Positions 1-9,344 are shown, numbered from the stretch's first letter. The stretch is 64,000 bases of DNA from Brevundimonas pishanensis (GCF_022750635.1 NZ_JAJKBG010000001.1:558001-622000); one strand, 5' to 3'. The notes: generated by a model not told the origin, from the sequence alone. Numbers and translations: made by a program.

Positions 1-437
1 GGGTGGGTGACGGCAACAACGTCTGCCACAGCTTCATGCACGCTGCGCCCAAGTTCGGCTTCAAGCTGCGCGTGGCCTGCCCTGCGGAATACCACCCCGA
101 CCTGCGCGATCTGGAGAAAGGCGGCGAGTACGTCTACCTGACCTCCGATCCCAAGGATGCGGTTCAGGGTGCCGACGTCGTTGTGACCGACACTTGGGTG
201 TCGATGGGCGACAAGGACTATGAAGCGCGTCTGGCCGCCTTCGAGCCCTACACGGTCGATCAGTCGCTGATGGATCAGGCCAATGACGGTGCTGTCTTCC
301 TTCACTGCCTGCCGGCCCACCGCGGCGAGGAAGTGACCGACGAGGTCATCGACGGTCCGCAATCGCTGATCTTTGACGAAGCCGAAAACCGCATCCATGC
401 CCAGAAGTCCGTTCTGGCCTGGTGCTTCGCCGGCTAG
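1..437 (+). CDS. argF: Ornithine carbamoyltransferase, C-terminal part (5' end cut by window)
   Basis: The reading frame is already open at the window edge, so the N-terminal carbamoyl-phosphate domain is missing. The visible 144 residues are the ornithine-binding half. They start at the conserved VGDGNNV stretch, continue through a DTWVSMGD motif, and carry the HCLPAHRG loop whose Cys and Asp/His neighbours bind ornithine. The enzyme makes citrulline from ornithine and carbamoyl phosphate in arginine biosynthesis, in the cytoplasm. A strong hairpin with a T-run follows within about 20 bases, so this gene ends its transcript. Identity is secure from the motifs; the start cannot be seen. Confidence 0.96.
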   Translation, partial: VGDGNNVCHSFMHAAPKFGFKLRVACPAEYHPDLRDLEKGGEYVYLTSDPKDAVQGADVVVTDTWVSMGDKDYEARLAAFEPYTVDQSLMDQANDGAVFLHCLPAHRGEEVTDEVIDGPQSLIFDEAENRIHAQKSVLAWCFAG

Positions 438-457
438 GCAGCCACAAAGACTTAAGC

Positions 458-494
458 GAAAAGGCCGGAGGGGAAACCTTTCGGCCTTTTTCTT
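458..494 (+). terminator. Rho-independent terminator after argF
   Basis: AAAAGGCCG and CGGCCTTTTT form a stem around a short loop and are followed by a T-rich tail, directly after the argF stop codon. The small minus-strand gene that starts at 714 also ends here, so the hairpin may serve both strands. Confidence 0.85.
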
Positions 495-498
495 TGCC

Positions 499-714
499 TC
501 AGTAGGACTGGGGGTTAGGGCCCATGCCGTAGAGCCCGGCCAGATGGATCAGCAGCAGCATTGTCAGGGCCGCGCACACCAGCATCAGGAAGCGCCAAGG
601 CATCATGCGCGGCTTGCTGCGCGTAAGATCCAGCGGCTTTGCGCCACGCCACGCGCAGATTGCGCCGAATACAACGGCAATAAACAACAGGATCAAAGTT
701 AGCTGCAGGCTCAT
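499..714 (-). CDS. Small membrane protein, function unknown
   Basis: This 71-residue protein starts with a hydrophobic helix (about residues 3-20). A basic stretch with Arg and Lys follows, then a second hydrophobic helix (about 40-62), so it is probably a two-helix inner-membrane protein. It sits alone between the convergent argF terminator and the podJ upstream region. Its composition (even hydrophobic segments with an RSKPR loop) looks like a real protein and not an antisense shadow. I do not recognise a family and assign no function. Confidence 0.6.
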   Translation of the reverse strand: MSLQLTLILLFIAVVFGAICAWRGAKPLDLTRSKPRMMPWRFLMLVCAALTMLLLIHLAGLYGMGPNPQSY

Positions 715-787
715 GTGCCTGAGTTGGCTGATCGAAAATCTTTAAGCAAGCCCCCAGTTGTGGGGCTGGCAAATCAGCAACCTTCTG

Positions 788-921
788 TTAACCAAGTCCA
801 TACTGTCCCGCTCGGATTGTCCGCGCTGGATTTGGTAAGCGTCCAGATATTGTGGTTATGGAAGTGTTTGCATACAACATGTGGACAACGACCGTCGCCG
901 TCACGACGCAGGAGACGAATC
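788..921 (+). promoter_or_regulatory. podJ upstream region with candidate CtrA-like, DnaA-like and CcrM (GANTC) sites
   Basis: TTAACCAA at 788-795 matches 7 of 8 bases of the CtrA half-site TTAACCAT. TGTGGACAA at 880-888 is one mismatch from a DnaA box read on the other strand. GAATC at 917-921 is a GANTC methylation site lying between the ribosome binding site and the chosen start. In Caulobacter podJ is under cell-cycle control, so these sites are plausible. Each is short enough to occur by chance, and the assignment is inference. Confidence 0.4.
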
Positions 922-922
922 A

Positions 923-3652
923 GTGAGCGCAACGGCGCCTTGGAGCGTGAAGGGGATCGACCCCAAAGCCCGCGAGATCGCAAAGGATCTCGCGCGTCGC
1001 TCCGGCATGACCCTCGGCGAATGGCTTAACTCCATGATTATGGACGAGCCGGAAGACGACGGTGTCACGCCCCTTCCGCGCCGATCCGCCATTCCTGATC
1101 CGTACGACCGCCGTGCCCGCCGCCGCCGTCTCGACGATGCCTACGAAGGTCAGAACGGCAATGAGGGCATCAATGCCCTGATCCTCGTATTGGGCGAGCG
1201 CCTCGAAGAGGCCGAGCGACGTTCAGCTTCGGCGATTCAAGGCATCGACCAGGCCGTTGCCGGTCTGATGCGCCGCATGGACACCAGCCGCGAACAGGAC
1301 AGCCAGCGCGAGCGTCGGCTGGACGATGTCACGCGCGAACTGCGTGACGGCCACCAAAGGCTCAAGCAGTTGGAAGCGCGCGAGGCCGGTGCCGGTGCGG
1401 ATGACCTGAAGGCGCGTCTGGATCGTGCACAGGACGCAACGCATATGGCCCTTCAGGGGCTGGAGCGTTCCTTTGCCGCTCTCGACAAGCGACTGGGCTC
1501 GCTGGAAGCTCGCCCCTCGCACGATGACGGGCAATTGGCTCAACTGGCAGAGACACTGGGTCGCCAGATCGAGGCCAACCGTCAGGACATGCTCTCGCGT
1601 CTGGAAAAGGTGGGGGACACCAGCCGCCTTGCCCGCGCCGAGCAGACCCTTGGCAAGCTGGTTCGCCAGACCGCTGCAGCAGAACTCAAGTCCGCCCGCG
1701 CCGTGGAGGCGATGGGCCACGAGATCATGCGCATCGCCCAGAATATGAACGGGCGCATGCAGACGCTGGAGCAAGCCAGCGCCAGCGAAAACTCGACCAC
1801 GCTCGACATGCGTCTGGCCGAGCTGGGCCGCGTTCTGGACGAGAAGCTGGACCGCGAAATCGCCCGCCACAGCCAGTCGGTCGAAAACCGCCTTTCGCGT
1901 CAGGAAGACCAGAACGCATTGGCGCTGGAGCGTCTGGGCGGCGAGATCACGCGCATTTCGGACCGCCTGTCGGAGCGTATTTCCCAGACCGAGCGCCGCT
2001 CGACGCAGGCCATCGACGATATCGGCCGCCGTCTGGCTGAAAGCAGCGAGAAGCTGGAGCGCCGCTCGGAAGATGTCTCCGACGAAATGGCCGAGCGTCT
2101 GCGCCAAAGTGAAGAGCGCACGCGCCGCCTGCTGGAAGAAGCCCGGGAGGTTCGCGCCCGCCGCGAAGCCGCCGCCCACCATGCTGCGCCGCGCCTGACC
2201 TCGGCTGCACCTCCGGCGGCGATGGCCTTTGACGACGTGCCTGACTTCATTGCCGACGACCAGCCGGCTGTGTCGCTGTTCGGGGCTGCGCCGACCGACG
2301 AGTGGTTGCCGCAACAGGCAGAGCCTGATGACTGGCGTGCCTCGGCACTGGCCACAAACCCCATTGATGCACCATTGCCGGAAGCACAGGCGACCGACGG
2401 CTGGGCCGACACAGTCGCCGCCGAGATGGCGGTAGAGCCATTCCCGACGCACGATGACCTGCGTCCGTTCGGAAGTCTCGAAGACGAACTGGATACGGAT
2501 GCATCCCCCGTTGCGGAGGCCGACGATCTCCAGGCCGACGCCGAGGCCGACGATTTCCCGTCGATCTTCGCTTCGTCCGAACATGAGTTGGCTGCCGACC
2601 AGAGCGATGCCGATACTTCGCAGGCCGTAACCGACGCTATCGACGAGCAGGTGTTTGCTGAGCCCGCACAAATACCGGCCCATGAGCGCGAAGCCGCTGA
2701 AAGCTTCCTCGGTGCGCTGGCTGCCGAAATGGAAGCCAGTCAGGAAGCCGCCGAGCCGAGCACGCGCGACGTCATAGATCAGGCCCGTGCGGCGATCGTT
2801 GATGACGTGCCCGACGTGGCACCGCGCAAAACCTTTGGCCTCGGCAAGCTGCGAAAAAAGGGCGGGACTTCCGCGCTCCAGCAAAAGCTGGACCGCAAGG
2901 CCGCACGTGACGGATCGACCGTGGGGCAGGCGCTGAAGGTATCGGCGCTGGCCATGCTGGTCGTGGGTGGCGGCGGCTATGGCACGCTTAAACTGCTCAA
3001 GGATCAGGATATCGATTTCGGTCAGGCGGCCAGCGCTCCGACAGCAGCACCGATGGCTGCATTGGCACTGGATGCCACGCCCACCGATGCCGTGCCGTCC
3101 AAGGAAGTGGCCGAGACGGAAGGGGCAGCGATCTTCAAGCGCGCCGAACTTTTGTTGGACAATGGTGACATGTCCGGACTGGAGCCAATGAAGCGCGCCG
3201 CTGAACTGGGCTATGTACCCGCGCAGATGCGATTGGCGGCGATCTACACCGACGGCGCAGCAGGCATTGAAGCCGATGTTGTGGAAGCCCGCGCATGGGT
3301 ACGCCGCGCGGCCGAGGCGGGCGAGCCCAAGGCGATGCAGCACTATGCGACCTTGCTGTACGACGGCACGGGCGGGGAGCGCGACGAAATGTCGGCCGTT
3401 TACTGGATGCGCAAATCTGCCGAGGCAGGCCGCGTGGACAGCCAGTACAACGTCGCCCACCTCTACGAAAAAGGCGTCAAAGGCGGGCCGGCTAATAAGA
3501 TCGAGGCCATGACCTGGTATATGATCGCGGCTCGGCGCGGCGACCAACAGGCCTTGGCGGCTATCCAACGCCTGACCCCCGAACTCAAGCCGGAACAGCG
3601 CGCCGCCGCGCGCAACGCCGCCGATAACTTTACCGTCCCGCCGGTTTCCTGA
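923..3652 (+). CDS. podJ: PodJ-like polar localization factor (coiled coil, one membrane span, Sel1 repeats)
   Basis: PodJ organises one cell pole in Caulobacter relatives, placing pilus, holdfast and signalling proteins. The N-terminus carries the characteristic APWSVKGIDPKAREIAKDLA segment and a GMTLGEWLN motif. A long Glu/Arg-rich coiled coil covers roughly residues 70-420 and an acidic linker follows. One hydrophobic span lies near residues 672-690, and three to four Sel1-type repeats occupy about 755-885, predicted periplasmic. GTG at 923 is preferred (909 residues) because AGGAGA lies 8 bases upstream and it places the conserved motif near the N-terminus; an in-frame GTG at 881 has no such site. 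The protein stops soon after the Sel1 repeats, without the terminal peptidoglycan-binding domain of C. crescentus PodJ. Confidence 0.9.
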   Translation: MSATAPWSVKGIDPKAREIAKDLARRSGMTLGEWLNSMIMDEPEDDGVTPLPRRSAIPDPYDRRARRRRLDDAYEGQNGNEGINALILVLGERLEEAERRSASAIQGIDQAVAGLMRRMDTSREQDSQRERRLDDVTRELRDGHQRLKQLEAREAGAGADDLKARLDRAQDATHMALQGLERSFAALDKRLGSLEARPSHDDGQLAQLAETLGRQIEANRQDMLSRLEKVGDTSRLARAEQTLGKLVRQTAAAELKSARAVEAMGHEIMRIAQNMNGRMQTLEQASASENSTTLDMRLAELGRVLDEKLDREIARHSQSVENRLSRQEDQNALALERLGGEITRISDRLSERISQTERRSTQAIDDIGRRLAESSEKLERRSEDVSDEMAERLRQSEERTRRLLEEAREVRARREAAAHHAAPRLTSAAPPAAMAFDDVPDFIADDQPAVSLFGAAPTDEWLPQQAEPDDWRASALATNPIDAPLPEAQATDGWADTVAAEMAVEPFPTHDDLRPFGSLEDELDTDASPVAEADDLQADAEADDFPSIFASSEHELAADQSDADTSQAVTDAIDEQVFAEPAQIPAHEREAAESFLGALAAEMEASQEAAEPSTRDVIDQARAAIVDDVPDVAPRKTFGLGKLRKKGGTSALQQKLDRKAARDGSTVGQALKVSALAMLVVGGGGYGTLKLLKDQDIDFGQAASAPTAAPMAALALDATPTDAVPSKEVAETEGAAIFKRAELLLDNGDMSGLEPMKRAAELGYVPAQMRLAAIYTDGAAGIEADVVEARAWVRRAAEAGEPKAMQHYATLLYDGTGGERDEMSAVYWMRKSAEAGRVDSQYNVAHLYEKGVKGGPANKIEAMTWYMIAARRGDQQALAAIQRLTPELKPEQRAAARNAADNFTVPPVS

Positions 3653-3764
3653 CCTTTGTCGGGAACGGTAGGGGTGGTCTGACGGGTCAGCGTTGGCTAA
3701 AGCCTTAGAGTAGACGCCGAACGGGGTGTCGCTTGCCGTTCCTTGTCAACCGAAGGCGCGTACA

Positions 3765-4688
3765 GTGGATATTTATCTGCCGATCGCCGAAGTCTCGGTG
3801 AACTGGCCGCTCCTGATGTTGTTGGGAGCGACGGTTGGCTTTGTCTCGGGCCTGTTCGGCATTGGCGGCGGGTTCCTGATGGCCCCGATTCTCGTCTTCA
3901 TGGGTATCCCGCCTACGGTGGCTGTCGCCAGTCAGGCCAGCCATGTCGTGGCCTCCTCCACCTCCGGCGTTATCCGCTATTCAATGATGAAGGGCGTGGA
4001 TTACCGCATCGGTACCCTGATGGCTGTCGGCGGGGCCTTGGGTGCTGTGCTGGGCGTGGAGCTGTTCCGGTATCTTCGACTGTTGGGACAGGCCGATCTG
4101 GTTGTCGCTGTCTCCTATCTTATCTTCCTCGGTTCCATCGGCTCGATGATGGTTTTCGAGAGCCTGACCAAGATTCTTCAGCGCGTGCGGGGCGAAACAC
4201 CACCCCGCAAGGACCGCCGCCGTCCGATGTGGCTGTATGGACTGCCCCTGCGCATGCGTTTCCCGCGCTCGGGCCTATACATTAGTGCCATCCCGCCATT
4301 CGGACTGGGTGTGTTTGCCGGTATCCTGTCGGCTATTATGGGTGTGGGGGGCGGGTTCATCCTCGTTCCGGCCATGCTCTATGTGCTGCGCATGCGGGCC
4401 AGCGTCGTGGTCGGCACCAGCCTGTTCCAGATCATCATCACCACGGCGATCACCACCATCCTGCAGGCAGGCCGCAACCAGACGGTCGATATCGTGCTGT
4501 CGATGATCCTGCTGCTTGGCGGGGTTGTCGGGGCGCAATACGGAGCGCGTCTGTCCGGGCGCTTCCGCGCCGAGGAGATGCGCGCGGCGCTGGGCTTTAT
4601 CGTCCTTCTGGTGGGTATCCAGATGGGTCTGGAGCTGTTTGTCCGCCCCAGTGAGTTGTTCCTGATGGCACCGGGGATCGGGGACTAA
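3765..4688 (+). CDS. TSUP (TauE/SafE) family membrane permease
   Basis: This 307-residue polytopic membrane protein has the two-fold repeat of the TSUP family. The first half carries GLFGIGGGFLMAP and the second GIMSAIMGVGGGFILVPAML-like glycine-rich segments (about residues 30-45 and 195-215). Family members move sulfite, sulfoacetate or other organosulfur anions; the substrate here is unknown. GTG at 3765 is chosen because it gives the family's usual N-terminus (MDIYLPIAEVSVN) and has GAAGG upstream; an in-frame GTG at 3726 lacks support. It overlaps the next gene by one base (TAATG), which implies translational coupling to the Alph_Pro_TM partner. Confidence 0.9.
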   Translation: MDIYLPIAEVSVNWPLLMLLGATVGFVSGLFGIGGGFLMAPILVFMGIPPTVAVASQASHVVASSTSGVIRYSMMKGVDYRIGTLMAVGGALGAVLGVELFRYLRLLGQADLVVAVSYLIFLGSIGSMMVFESLTKILQRVRGETPPRKDRRRPMWLYGLPLRMRFPRSGLYISAIPPFGLGVFAGILSAIMGVGGGFILVPAMLYVLRMRASVVVGTSLFQIIITTAITTILQAGRNQTVDIVLSMILLLGGVVGAQYGARLSGRFRAEEMRAALGFIVLLVGIQMGLELFVRPSELFLMAPGIGD

Positions 4689-5512
4689 TGTTTCAAGATA
4701 TCCCGCCCGAACCCGCTGCTGTGGTGCAAACCGTTCCCGCGCCCCCGCCGCCCGAGCAGAGCATCAATACCGCCCGCGAAGTCCGTGTCGCAGCCGCGCT
4801 GACAGATGCGCAGATCAAGGTCGATACACGCTTCAGCGGCGCGTCCATCGTCCTTTACGGGGCCGTGTTCAATCCGACCGAGACGCCTACGGACGTGGTT
4901 CTTGTCGTTCGTGGGCCGAACGAGACTGTGCGTCTGGTCAAAAAGACCCGGCACAACGGTGTCTGGCTCAACAGCCGTCCGGTCGTGTTTGAAGGCGCGC
5001 CGGGCTTTTACATGACGGCTTCGACGAGGCCTTTGGCCGACATTGCCGAGTTTGGCCAGTTGCGCCGTCTTGGCGTCGGTCTGGACCACCTGCGCATCAA
5101 TGCCCCCGAAGAGGCGACGACTGTCACCCGCTATGGCGTGCGCGATGTTGTTATCAGCCGTCTGGGCGAGGATTATCTGGATTGGCGCCGTGCGGTGATC
5201 CGCCTGAAGGAATCTGCAGGCCTGTATAAGAGCAATCCTAAGGGCGTACGCTTTGTCGATCGCGGCCTGTTCCGTGCCGAGGTCGAACTGCCCGCGACGG
5301 CCCCGACGGGCATCTATTATGCCGAGGTCTGGCTGTTCCAGCAGGGTGCTCCGATTTCGGTGTCTAATATGACGCTGACGGTCGAGAAGGTGGGGCTGGA
5401 GCGCCGCATCTATCAGTTCGCCCATCGCCAGCCTTGGCTATACGGCATACTCTGCGTGCTGATTGCAGCGGGTATCGGCTATCTCGCCTCCCGTATTTTC
5501 CGGAACCGCTGA
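4688..5512 (+). CDS. Alph_Pro_TM (TIGR02186-type) membrane-anchored protein
   Basis: The 274-residue protein has a proline-rich start, a beta-rich body and a single C-terminal transmembrane helix (about residues 245-268) followed by a short basic tail. This matches the alphaproteobacterial family that is almost always found next to a TSUP permease. Most of the protein probably faces the periplasm. It lacks a convincing cleavable signal peptide at the chosen start, so the topology is uncertain. The ATG overlaps the permease stop codon, and the two proteins probably act together. The biochemical role of the family is not established. Confidence 0.82.
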   Translation: MFQDIPPEPAAVVQTVPAPPPPEQSINTAREVRVAAALTDAQIKVDTRFSGASIVLYGAVFNPTETPTDVVLVVRGPNETVRLVKKTRHNGVWLNSRPVVFEGAPGFYMTASTRPLADIAEFGQLRRLGVGLDHLRINAPEEATTVTRYGVRDVVISRLGEDYLDWRRAVIRLKESAGLYKSNPKGVRFVDRGLFRAEVELPATAPTGIYYAEVWLFQQGAPISVSNMTLTVEKVGLERRIYQFAHRQPWLYGILCVLIAAGIGYLASRIFRNR

Positions 5513-5528
5513 GCCCCTTCTCAAGTAA

Positions 5529-5644
5529 AGAGCGCCCGCGGCGCGAGCGGTAGAAGGCATCTCTCATATTAGAGAGCGCCCGCGGCGCGAGCGGTAGAAG
5601 GCCCCTCTCATAAAGAGAGCGCCCGCGACGCGAACGGTAGAAAA
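5529..5644. repeat. Three tandem copies of a GC-rich 29-base palindromic repeat
   Basis: Copies lie at 5529-5557, 5573-5601 and 5616-5644, with starts 44 and 43 bases apart. Each begins AGAGCGCCCGCG and contains CCGC and GCGG arms that could form a small stem. The spacers share CTCTCATA. The first two copies are identical and the third differs at a few bases. They fill the gap between two convergent genes, just ahead of a terminator. Three copies with short, similar spacers are not a CRISPR array. Confidence 0.85.
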
Positions 5645-5645
5645 A

Positions 5646-5680
5646 TAAAAAAAGGGCGACCCGACGGGCCGCCCTTTTCC
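5646..5680 (-). terminator. Terminator of the thiolase-fadJ operon
   Basis: Read on the minus strand, AAAAGGGCGGCCCG pairs with CGGGTCGCCC and runs into a long T-tract. It lies about 20 bases beyond the fadJ stop. Confidence 0.88.
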
Positions 5681-5701
5681 TTGTTCACCTTTCGGCGTCT
5701 C

Positions 5702-7900
5702 TTAGGCGGCTTCAGCCGACTTCGAGAACTTGCCGTAGAAGGTCTCGCCAGCGGCAGCCATGTCGCGCAGCAGTTGCGGCACTTCGAAGCGCGGGCCGTA
5801 GGCAGCAGCCAGACGGTCAGCAGTTTCGACGAACTTGGCCAGACCGATCTGGTCGATGAAGGTGATCGGACCACCTGACCAAGGCGCGAAGCCCCAGCCG
5901 AGGATGGCACCGAGGTCGCCTTCACGCGGATCGTCGATCACGCCCTCAGCCCAGCAGCGTGCCACTTCGACAGCTTGACGGTACAGCAGGCGGGTCTTGA
6001 TCTCTTCGATAGTGTCGAAAGCTTCGGCGCTTTCGTTGAAGCCTTCGGTCTTGGTGGTCGGAGCCAGTTCGGCCAGACCCGGCCAGATGACCTTCGGCTT
6101 CTGGTCGTAGTCGTAGAAGCCCTTGCCGTTCTTGCGGCCGTAGCGACCACCTTCAACCATGGTCGAGACGATCTTCTCGCCTGCGGTCGGGACATAGGCG
6201 TCGCCCAGGTCTTCCTTGGTTTGCTTGGTGATTTTGTACGACAGGTCCAGAGCGACATCGTCGTGCATTTCCAGCGGACCACGCGGCATGCCGGTGGCAC
6301 GGCCGATGTTGTCGATGGCGACCGGCGAGTAGCCTTCTTCCAGCAGCGCCATGCCTTCCATCAGGTAGGTGGAGAAGCAACGCGAGGTGTAGAAGCCGCG
6401 GCTGTCGTTGACGACGATCGGGGTCTTCTTGATCTTCAGGACGTAGTCCAGAGCCTTGGCCAGAGCCTCGTCGCTGGTCTTTTCAGCCATGATGATCTCG
6501 ACCAGCATCATCTTGTCGACCGGCGAGAAGAAGTGGATGCCGATGAAGTCTTCCGGACGAACCGAAGCTTCGGCCAAGCCCGTGATCGGGAGGGTCGAGG
6601 TGTTCGAACCGAAGATCGCGCCCTTCTCAAGTTGGGCTTCGGCGTTCTTGGTGACGGTGGCCTTGATCTCGCGGTTTTCGAACACGGCCTCGATCACCAG
6701 GTCCGAACCCTTGATCAGGTCGTAGTCGGTGGTCGGGGTGATCAGGGCGAGGATGCCGTCAGCCTTCTCCTGGGTCATGTGACCGCGCGAGACGCGCTTC
6801 TGGATCAGGTCAACAGCGTATTGTTTACCCTTCTCGGCGGCTTCCTGATTGGTGTCGATCAGGATGGTTTCGATACCGGCCATGGCTTGGACGTAGGCGA
6901 TGCCTGCACCCATCATGCCGGCGCCGATGACCGTGACCTTCTTCGGGTCCGACTTCGGAATTCCAGCCGGGCGAACCGCGCCCTTGTCCAGCTCCTGCTT
7001 CGAAAGGAACAGCGAGCGGATCATGGCCTGAGCCTGCGGGGTCATCAGGGTCTTGATGAAATAGCGGGTCTCGATACGCAGACCGGCATCCATCGGAACC
7101 TGAACGCCCTCATAGACGGCCTTCATCATGTTCAGAACGGCCGGATAGTTGCCGTACGAGTTCTTGCGCAGGATGGCGTTGCCCATGATGAACACCTGGG
7201 CACCGGCCGGATGGTAAGGACCGCCGCCCGGCAGTTTGAACTTGGGTTCATCCCACGGTTGGACAGCCTTGCCGCCGTTCTTGATCCAGGTCTTGGCCGC
7301 TTCGACCGACTGGCCGATTTCAACGACTTCGTGGACGACGCCAGCCGACTTGGCGTCGTTCGGACGCCACGACTTGCCTTCGGCCATCTGCATCAGAGCG
7401 GTCTGGACGCCGATCAGGCGGGTCAGACGCTGGGTGCCGCCGCCGCCCGGGAACAGGCCGACCTTGATTTCCGGCAGACCCAGTTGGATCTTCGGATTGT
7501 TCTCGACCACGCGGTAGTGGCAGGCGAGGGTGAACTCGAGGCCACCGCCCAGAGCCAGGCCATTGATGGCGGCTGCCACCGGCTTGCCGCAGGTTTCCAG
7601 TGCACGGAAGGCACCGTTCAGAGCCCAACCCGCGTCAAACGCCGATTGCAGGTCGCCAGCGCCCGACAACATGCCCGAAGCCATGTCGCCAAGGTCGGCA
7701 CCGGCGCAGAAGCCCGATTGTTTGCCCGAGGTGATAACCACGCCCTTGATGGCGTCATCCGACTGAATCTTCTCGACCAGTTGCGGGATCTCTTTGATCA
7801 CAGCACCGGTCAGGGTGTTCATCGAACGGTTCGGAACGTCGAAGGCAACAACGGCAATACCGTCGGCATCGATTTCGATCTTGAAGTTTTCCATCGTCAT
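5702..7900 (-). CDS. fadJ: Fatty-acid oxidation multifunctional enzyme (enoyl-CoA hydratase / 3-hydroxyacyl-CoA dehydrogenase)
   Basis: The 732-residue protein joins an N-terminal crotonase domain (residues 1-190, with [15 protein letters not shown] and [19 protein letters not shown]) to an NAD-binding 3-hydroxyacyl-CoA dehydrogenase. The Rossmann motif [12 protein letters not shown] is near residue 325, the [12 protein letters not shown] catalytic segment follows, and two C-terminal dehydrogenase domains close the protein. It hydrates enoyl-CoA and oxidises the 3-hydroxyacyl-CoA. AGGAG lies only 3 bases from the first ATG (7900) but 9 from a second ATG at 7894, so the second may be used. It follows the thiolase gene by 11 bases, forming a two-gene operon. 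FadB and FadJ cannot be separated from sequence alone, and branched-chain substrates are possible. Confidence 0.92.
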   Translation of the reverse strand: MTMENFKIEIDADGIAVVAFDVPNRSMNTLTGAVIKEIPQLVEKIQSDDAIKGVVITSGKQSGFCAGADLGDMASGMLSGAGDLQSAFDAGWALNGAFRALETCGKPVAAAINGLALGGGLEFTLACHYRVVENNPKIQLGLPEIKVGLFPGGGGTQRLTRLIGVQTALMQMAEGKSWRPNDAKSAGVVHEVVEIGQSVEAAKTWIKNGGKAVQPWDEPKFKLPGGGPYHPAGAQVFIMGNAILRKNSYGNYPAVLNMMKAVYEGVQVPMDAGLRIETRYFIKTLMTPQAQAMIRSLFLSKQELDKGAVRPAGIPKSDPKKVTVIGAGMMGAGIAYVQAMAGIETILIDTNQEAAEKGKQYAVDLIQKRVSRGHMTQEKADGILALITPTTDYDLIKGSDLVIEAVFENREIKATVTKNAEAQLEKGAIFGSNTSTLPITGLAEASVRPEDFIGIHFFSPVDKMMLVEIIMAEKTSDEALAKALDYVLKIKKTPIVVNDSRGFYTSRCFSTYLMEGMALLEEGYSPVAIDNIGRATGMPRGPLEMHDDVALDLSYKITKQTKEDLGDAYVPTAGEKIVSTMVEGGRYGRKNGKGFYDYDQKPKVIWPGLAELAPTTKTEGFNESAEAFDTIEEIKTRLLYRQAVEVARCWAEGVIDDPREGDLGAILGWGFAPWSGGPITFIDQIGLAKFVETADRLAAAYGPRFEVPQLLRDMAAAGETFYGKFSKSAEAA

Positions 7901-7911
7901 TCGCTCCTAGA

Positions 7912-9117
7912 TCAGACGCGTTCGATCACGGTGGCGGTACCCATGCCGCCGCCGATGCACAGAGTGGCCAGAGCCGTCGACTTGTCCGAGCGTTCCAGCT
8001 CGTCCAGCACGGTGCCGAGGATCATGGCACCGGTGGCACCCAGCGGGTGACCCATGGCGATAGCGCCGCCGCAGACGTTGATCTTGTCGTGCGGGATGTC
8101 GAGGGCTTGCATGTAGCGCAGGACCACAGCGGCAAAGGCTTCGTTCAGTTCATAGAGGTCGATGTCGGCAACGGACATGCCCAGCTTGCCCAGCAGCTTG
8201 TGGGTCACCGGTTCCGGACCGGTCAGCATGATCGACGGTTCCGAACCGATCGATGCACCGCCGAGAATCTTGGCGCGCGGCTTGAGGCCGAGGGCTTCGC
8301 CCATTTCCTTCGAACCGATCAGGATGCCGGCAGCACCGTCAACGATGCCCGAGGAGTTGCCCGGGGTGTGAACGTGGTTCACGCCGGCGACTTCAGGGTA
8401 GCGTTGGTTGATCACCGCGTCGAAGCCCATGGTGCCCATCATGGTGAAAGACGGGTTCAGACCACCGAGGGTCTGCATGGTGGTGTTCGGACGGATAGTT
8501 TCGTCGCGGTCCAGACGGGTCAGACCCAGCTGGTCCTTCACGGCGACGACCGACTTGGCAAAGCGTTTCTCTTCCCAAGAACGGGCGGCGCGCTTGTGCG
8601 ATTCAACTGAATAGGCGTCCACGTCGTCGCGGCTGATGCCGTATTTCGAGGCGATCATGTCTGCGGACACGCCCTGCGGCACGAAGTAGGACGGGAAGGC
8701 TGCCGACGGATCGGTCGGCCATGCGCCGCCGTCCGAGCCCATGGGCACGCGGCTCATGGCTTCGACGCCACCGCCGATGGCCATGCCGGCTTCACCCGAC
8801 TTCACCTTGGCAGCCGCAACGTTCACAGCTTCCAGGCCCGAGGCGCAGAAGCGGTTCAGTTGGAAGCCGGCGGTTTCTTGCGAGTAGCCAGCAGCCAGAA
8901 CGGCCGTGCGGGCAATACAGGAGCCTTGCTCGCCAACCGGCGACACCACGCCCATGACAACATCGTCGACCTTGGAGGTGTCGAGGTTGTTGCGGTCACG
9001 CAGGGCTTCCAGCACCTGCGAAGCCAGGCTCAGCGCGGTGATTTCGTGAAGGCTGCCGTCTTTCTTGCCCTTGCCGCGCGGGGTCCGCACGGCGTCGTAG
9101 ATATAGGCCTCGGCCAT
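7912..9117 (-). CDS. fadA: Acetyl-CoA acyltransferase (thiolase)
   Basis: This 401-residue thiolase keeps all catalytic elements: nucleophile Cys91 in [11 protein letters not shown], His357 in [11 protein letters not shown] and Cys387 in CIGGGMG. It cleaves 3-ketoacyl-CoA to acetyl-CoA and a shortened acyl-CoA in the cytoplasm, completing the cycle run by the fadJ-like protein encoded 11 bases downstream. A LiuR-like dyad sits about 135 bases upstream of the start. Family placement is certain. The symbol is approximate, because FadA, FadI and acetoacetyl-CoA thiolases overlap in sequence. Confidence 0.92.
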   Translation of the reverse strand: MAEAYIYDAVRTPRGKGKKDGSLHEITALSLASQVLEALRDRNNLDTSKVDDVVMGVVSPVGEQGSCIARTAVLAAGYSQETAGFQLNRFCASGLEAVNVAAAKVKSGEAGMAIGGGVEAMSRVPMGSDGGAWPTDPSAAFPSYFVPQGVSADMIASKYGISRDDVDAYSVESHKRAARSWEEKRFAKSVVAVKDQLGLTRLDRDETIRPNTTMQTLGGLNPSFTMMGTMGFDAVINQRYPEVAGVNHVHTPGNSSGIVDGAAGILIGSKEMGEALGLKPRAKILGGASIGSEPSIMLTGPEPVTHKLLGKLGMSVADIDLYELNEAFAAVVLRYMQALDIPHDKINVCGGAIAMGHPLGATGAMILGTVLDELERSDKSTALATLCIGGGMGTATVIERV

Positions 9118-9251
9118 CTGGTGCGTCTCTCTTTTATGTTCGTGTTCCCAACCACCCGAAGACAGATGGGGATACGGTTATCGTTCTGCGACCCGCGAGC
9201 GCTGCTTTGGGGCAGACGAAGGTCGAGAAGCTCGGCCCTAGAAAACCGACG

Positions 9252-9267
9252 TTTACGTCAACGTCAA
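9252..9267 (-). promoter_or_regulatory. LiuR-like operator and possible promoter of the thiolase-fadJ operon
   Basis: TTTACGTCAACGTCAA is a dyad with two ACGT cores two bases apart and 6 of 7 matching positions in each arm. This resembles the ACGT-N2-ACGT operators described for the MerR-family regulator LiuR of branched-chain acid catabolism. Read on the minus strand, TTGACG could be a -35 element with TCTAGG 19 bases downstream. A long spacer of this kind is typical of MerR-controlled promoters. The regulator is not in this window. Confidence 0.5.
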
Positions 9268-9300
9268 GTAACAAGGCGCGTGAGAGACATAAGATGGCGG

Positions 9301-9330
9301 CGTCATAGTGACAATAGTGTCGATATGACG
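9301..9330. repeat. 30-bp imperfect inverted repeat between sugar dehydrogenase and thiolase genes
   Basis: CGTCATAGTGACA and TGTCGATATGACG flank a 4-base ATAG centre and match at 11 of 13 positions. The dyad begins 14 bases past the sugar dehydrogenase stop on the minus strand. It has no proper T-run, so it is either a weak transcript end or a protein-binding dyad. Confidence 0.7.
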
Positions 9331-9344
9331 TCTTGCATTAGGGT

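Noticed and set aside
1223..3568. 781-residue open frame antisense to podJ
   Set aside because: It mirrors the third-position GC bias of podJ, has low-complexity Arg/His/Leu content and no recognisable domain. It is a shadow of the real gene.
5529..5644. CRISPR array
   Set aside because: Only three copies, spacers about 14-15 bases and similar to each other, no cas genes nearby.
5975..8050. 691-residue open frame antisense to fadJ
   Set aside because: The composition is typical of a reverse frame in a GC-rich gene; the opposite strand encodes complete catalytic domains.
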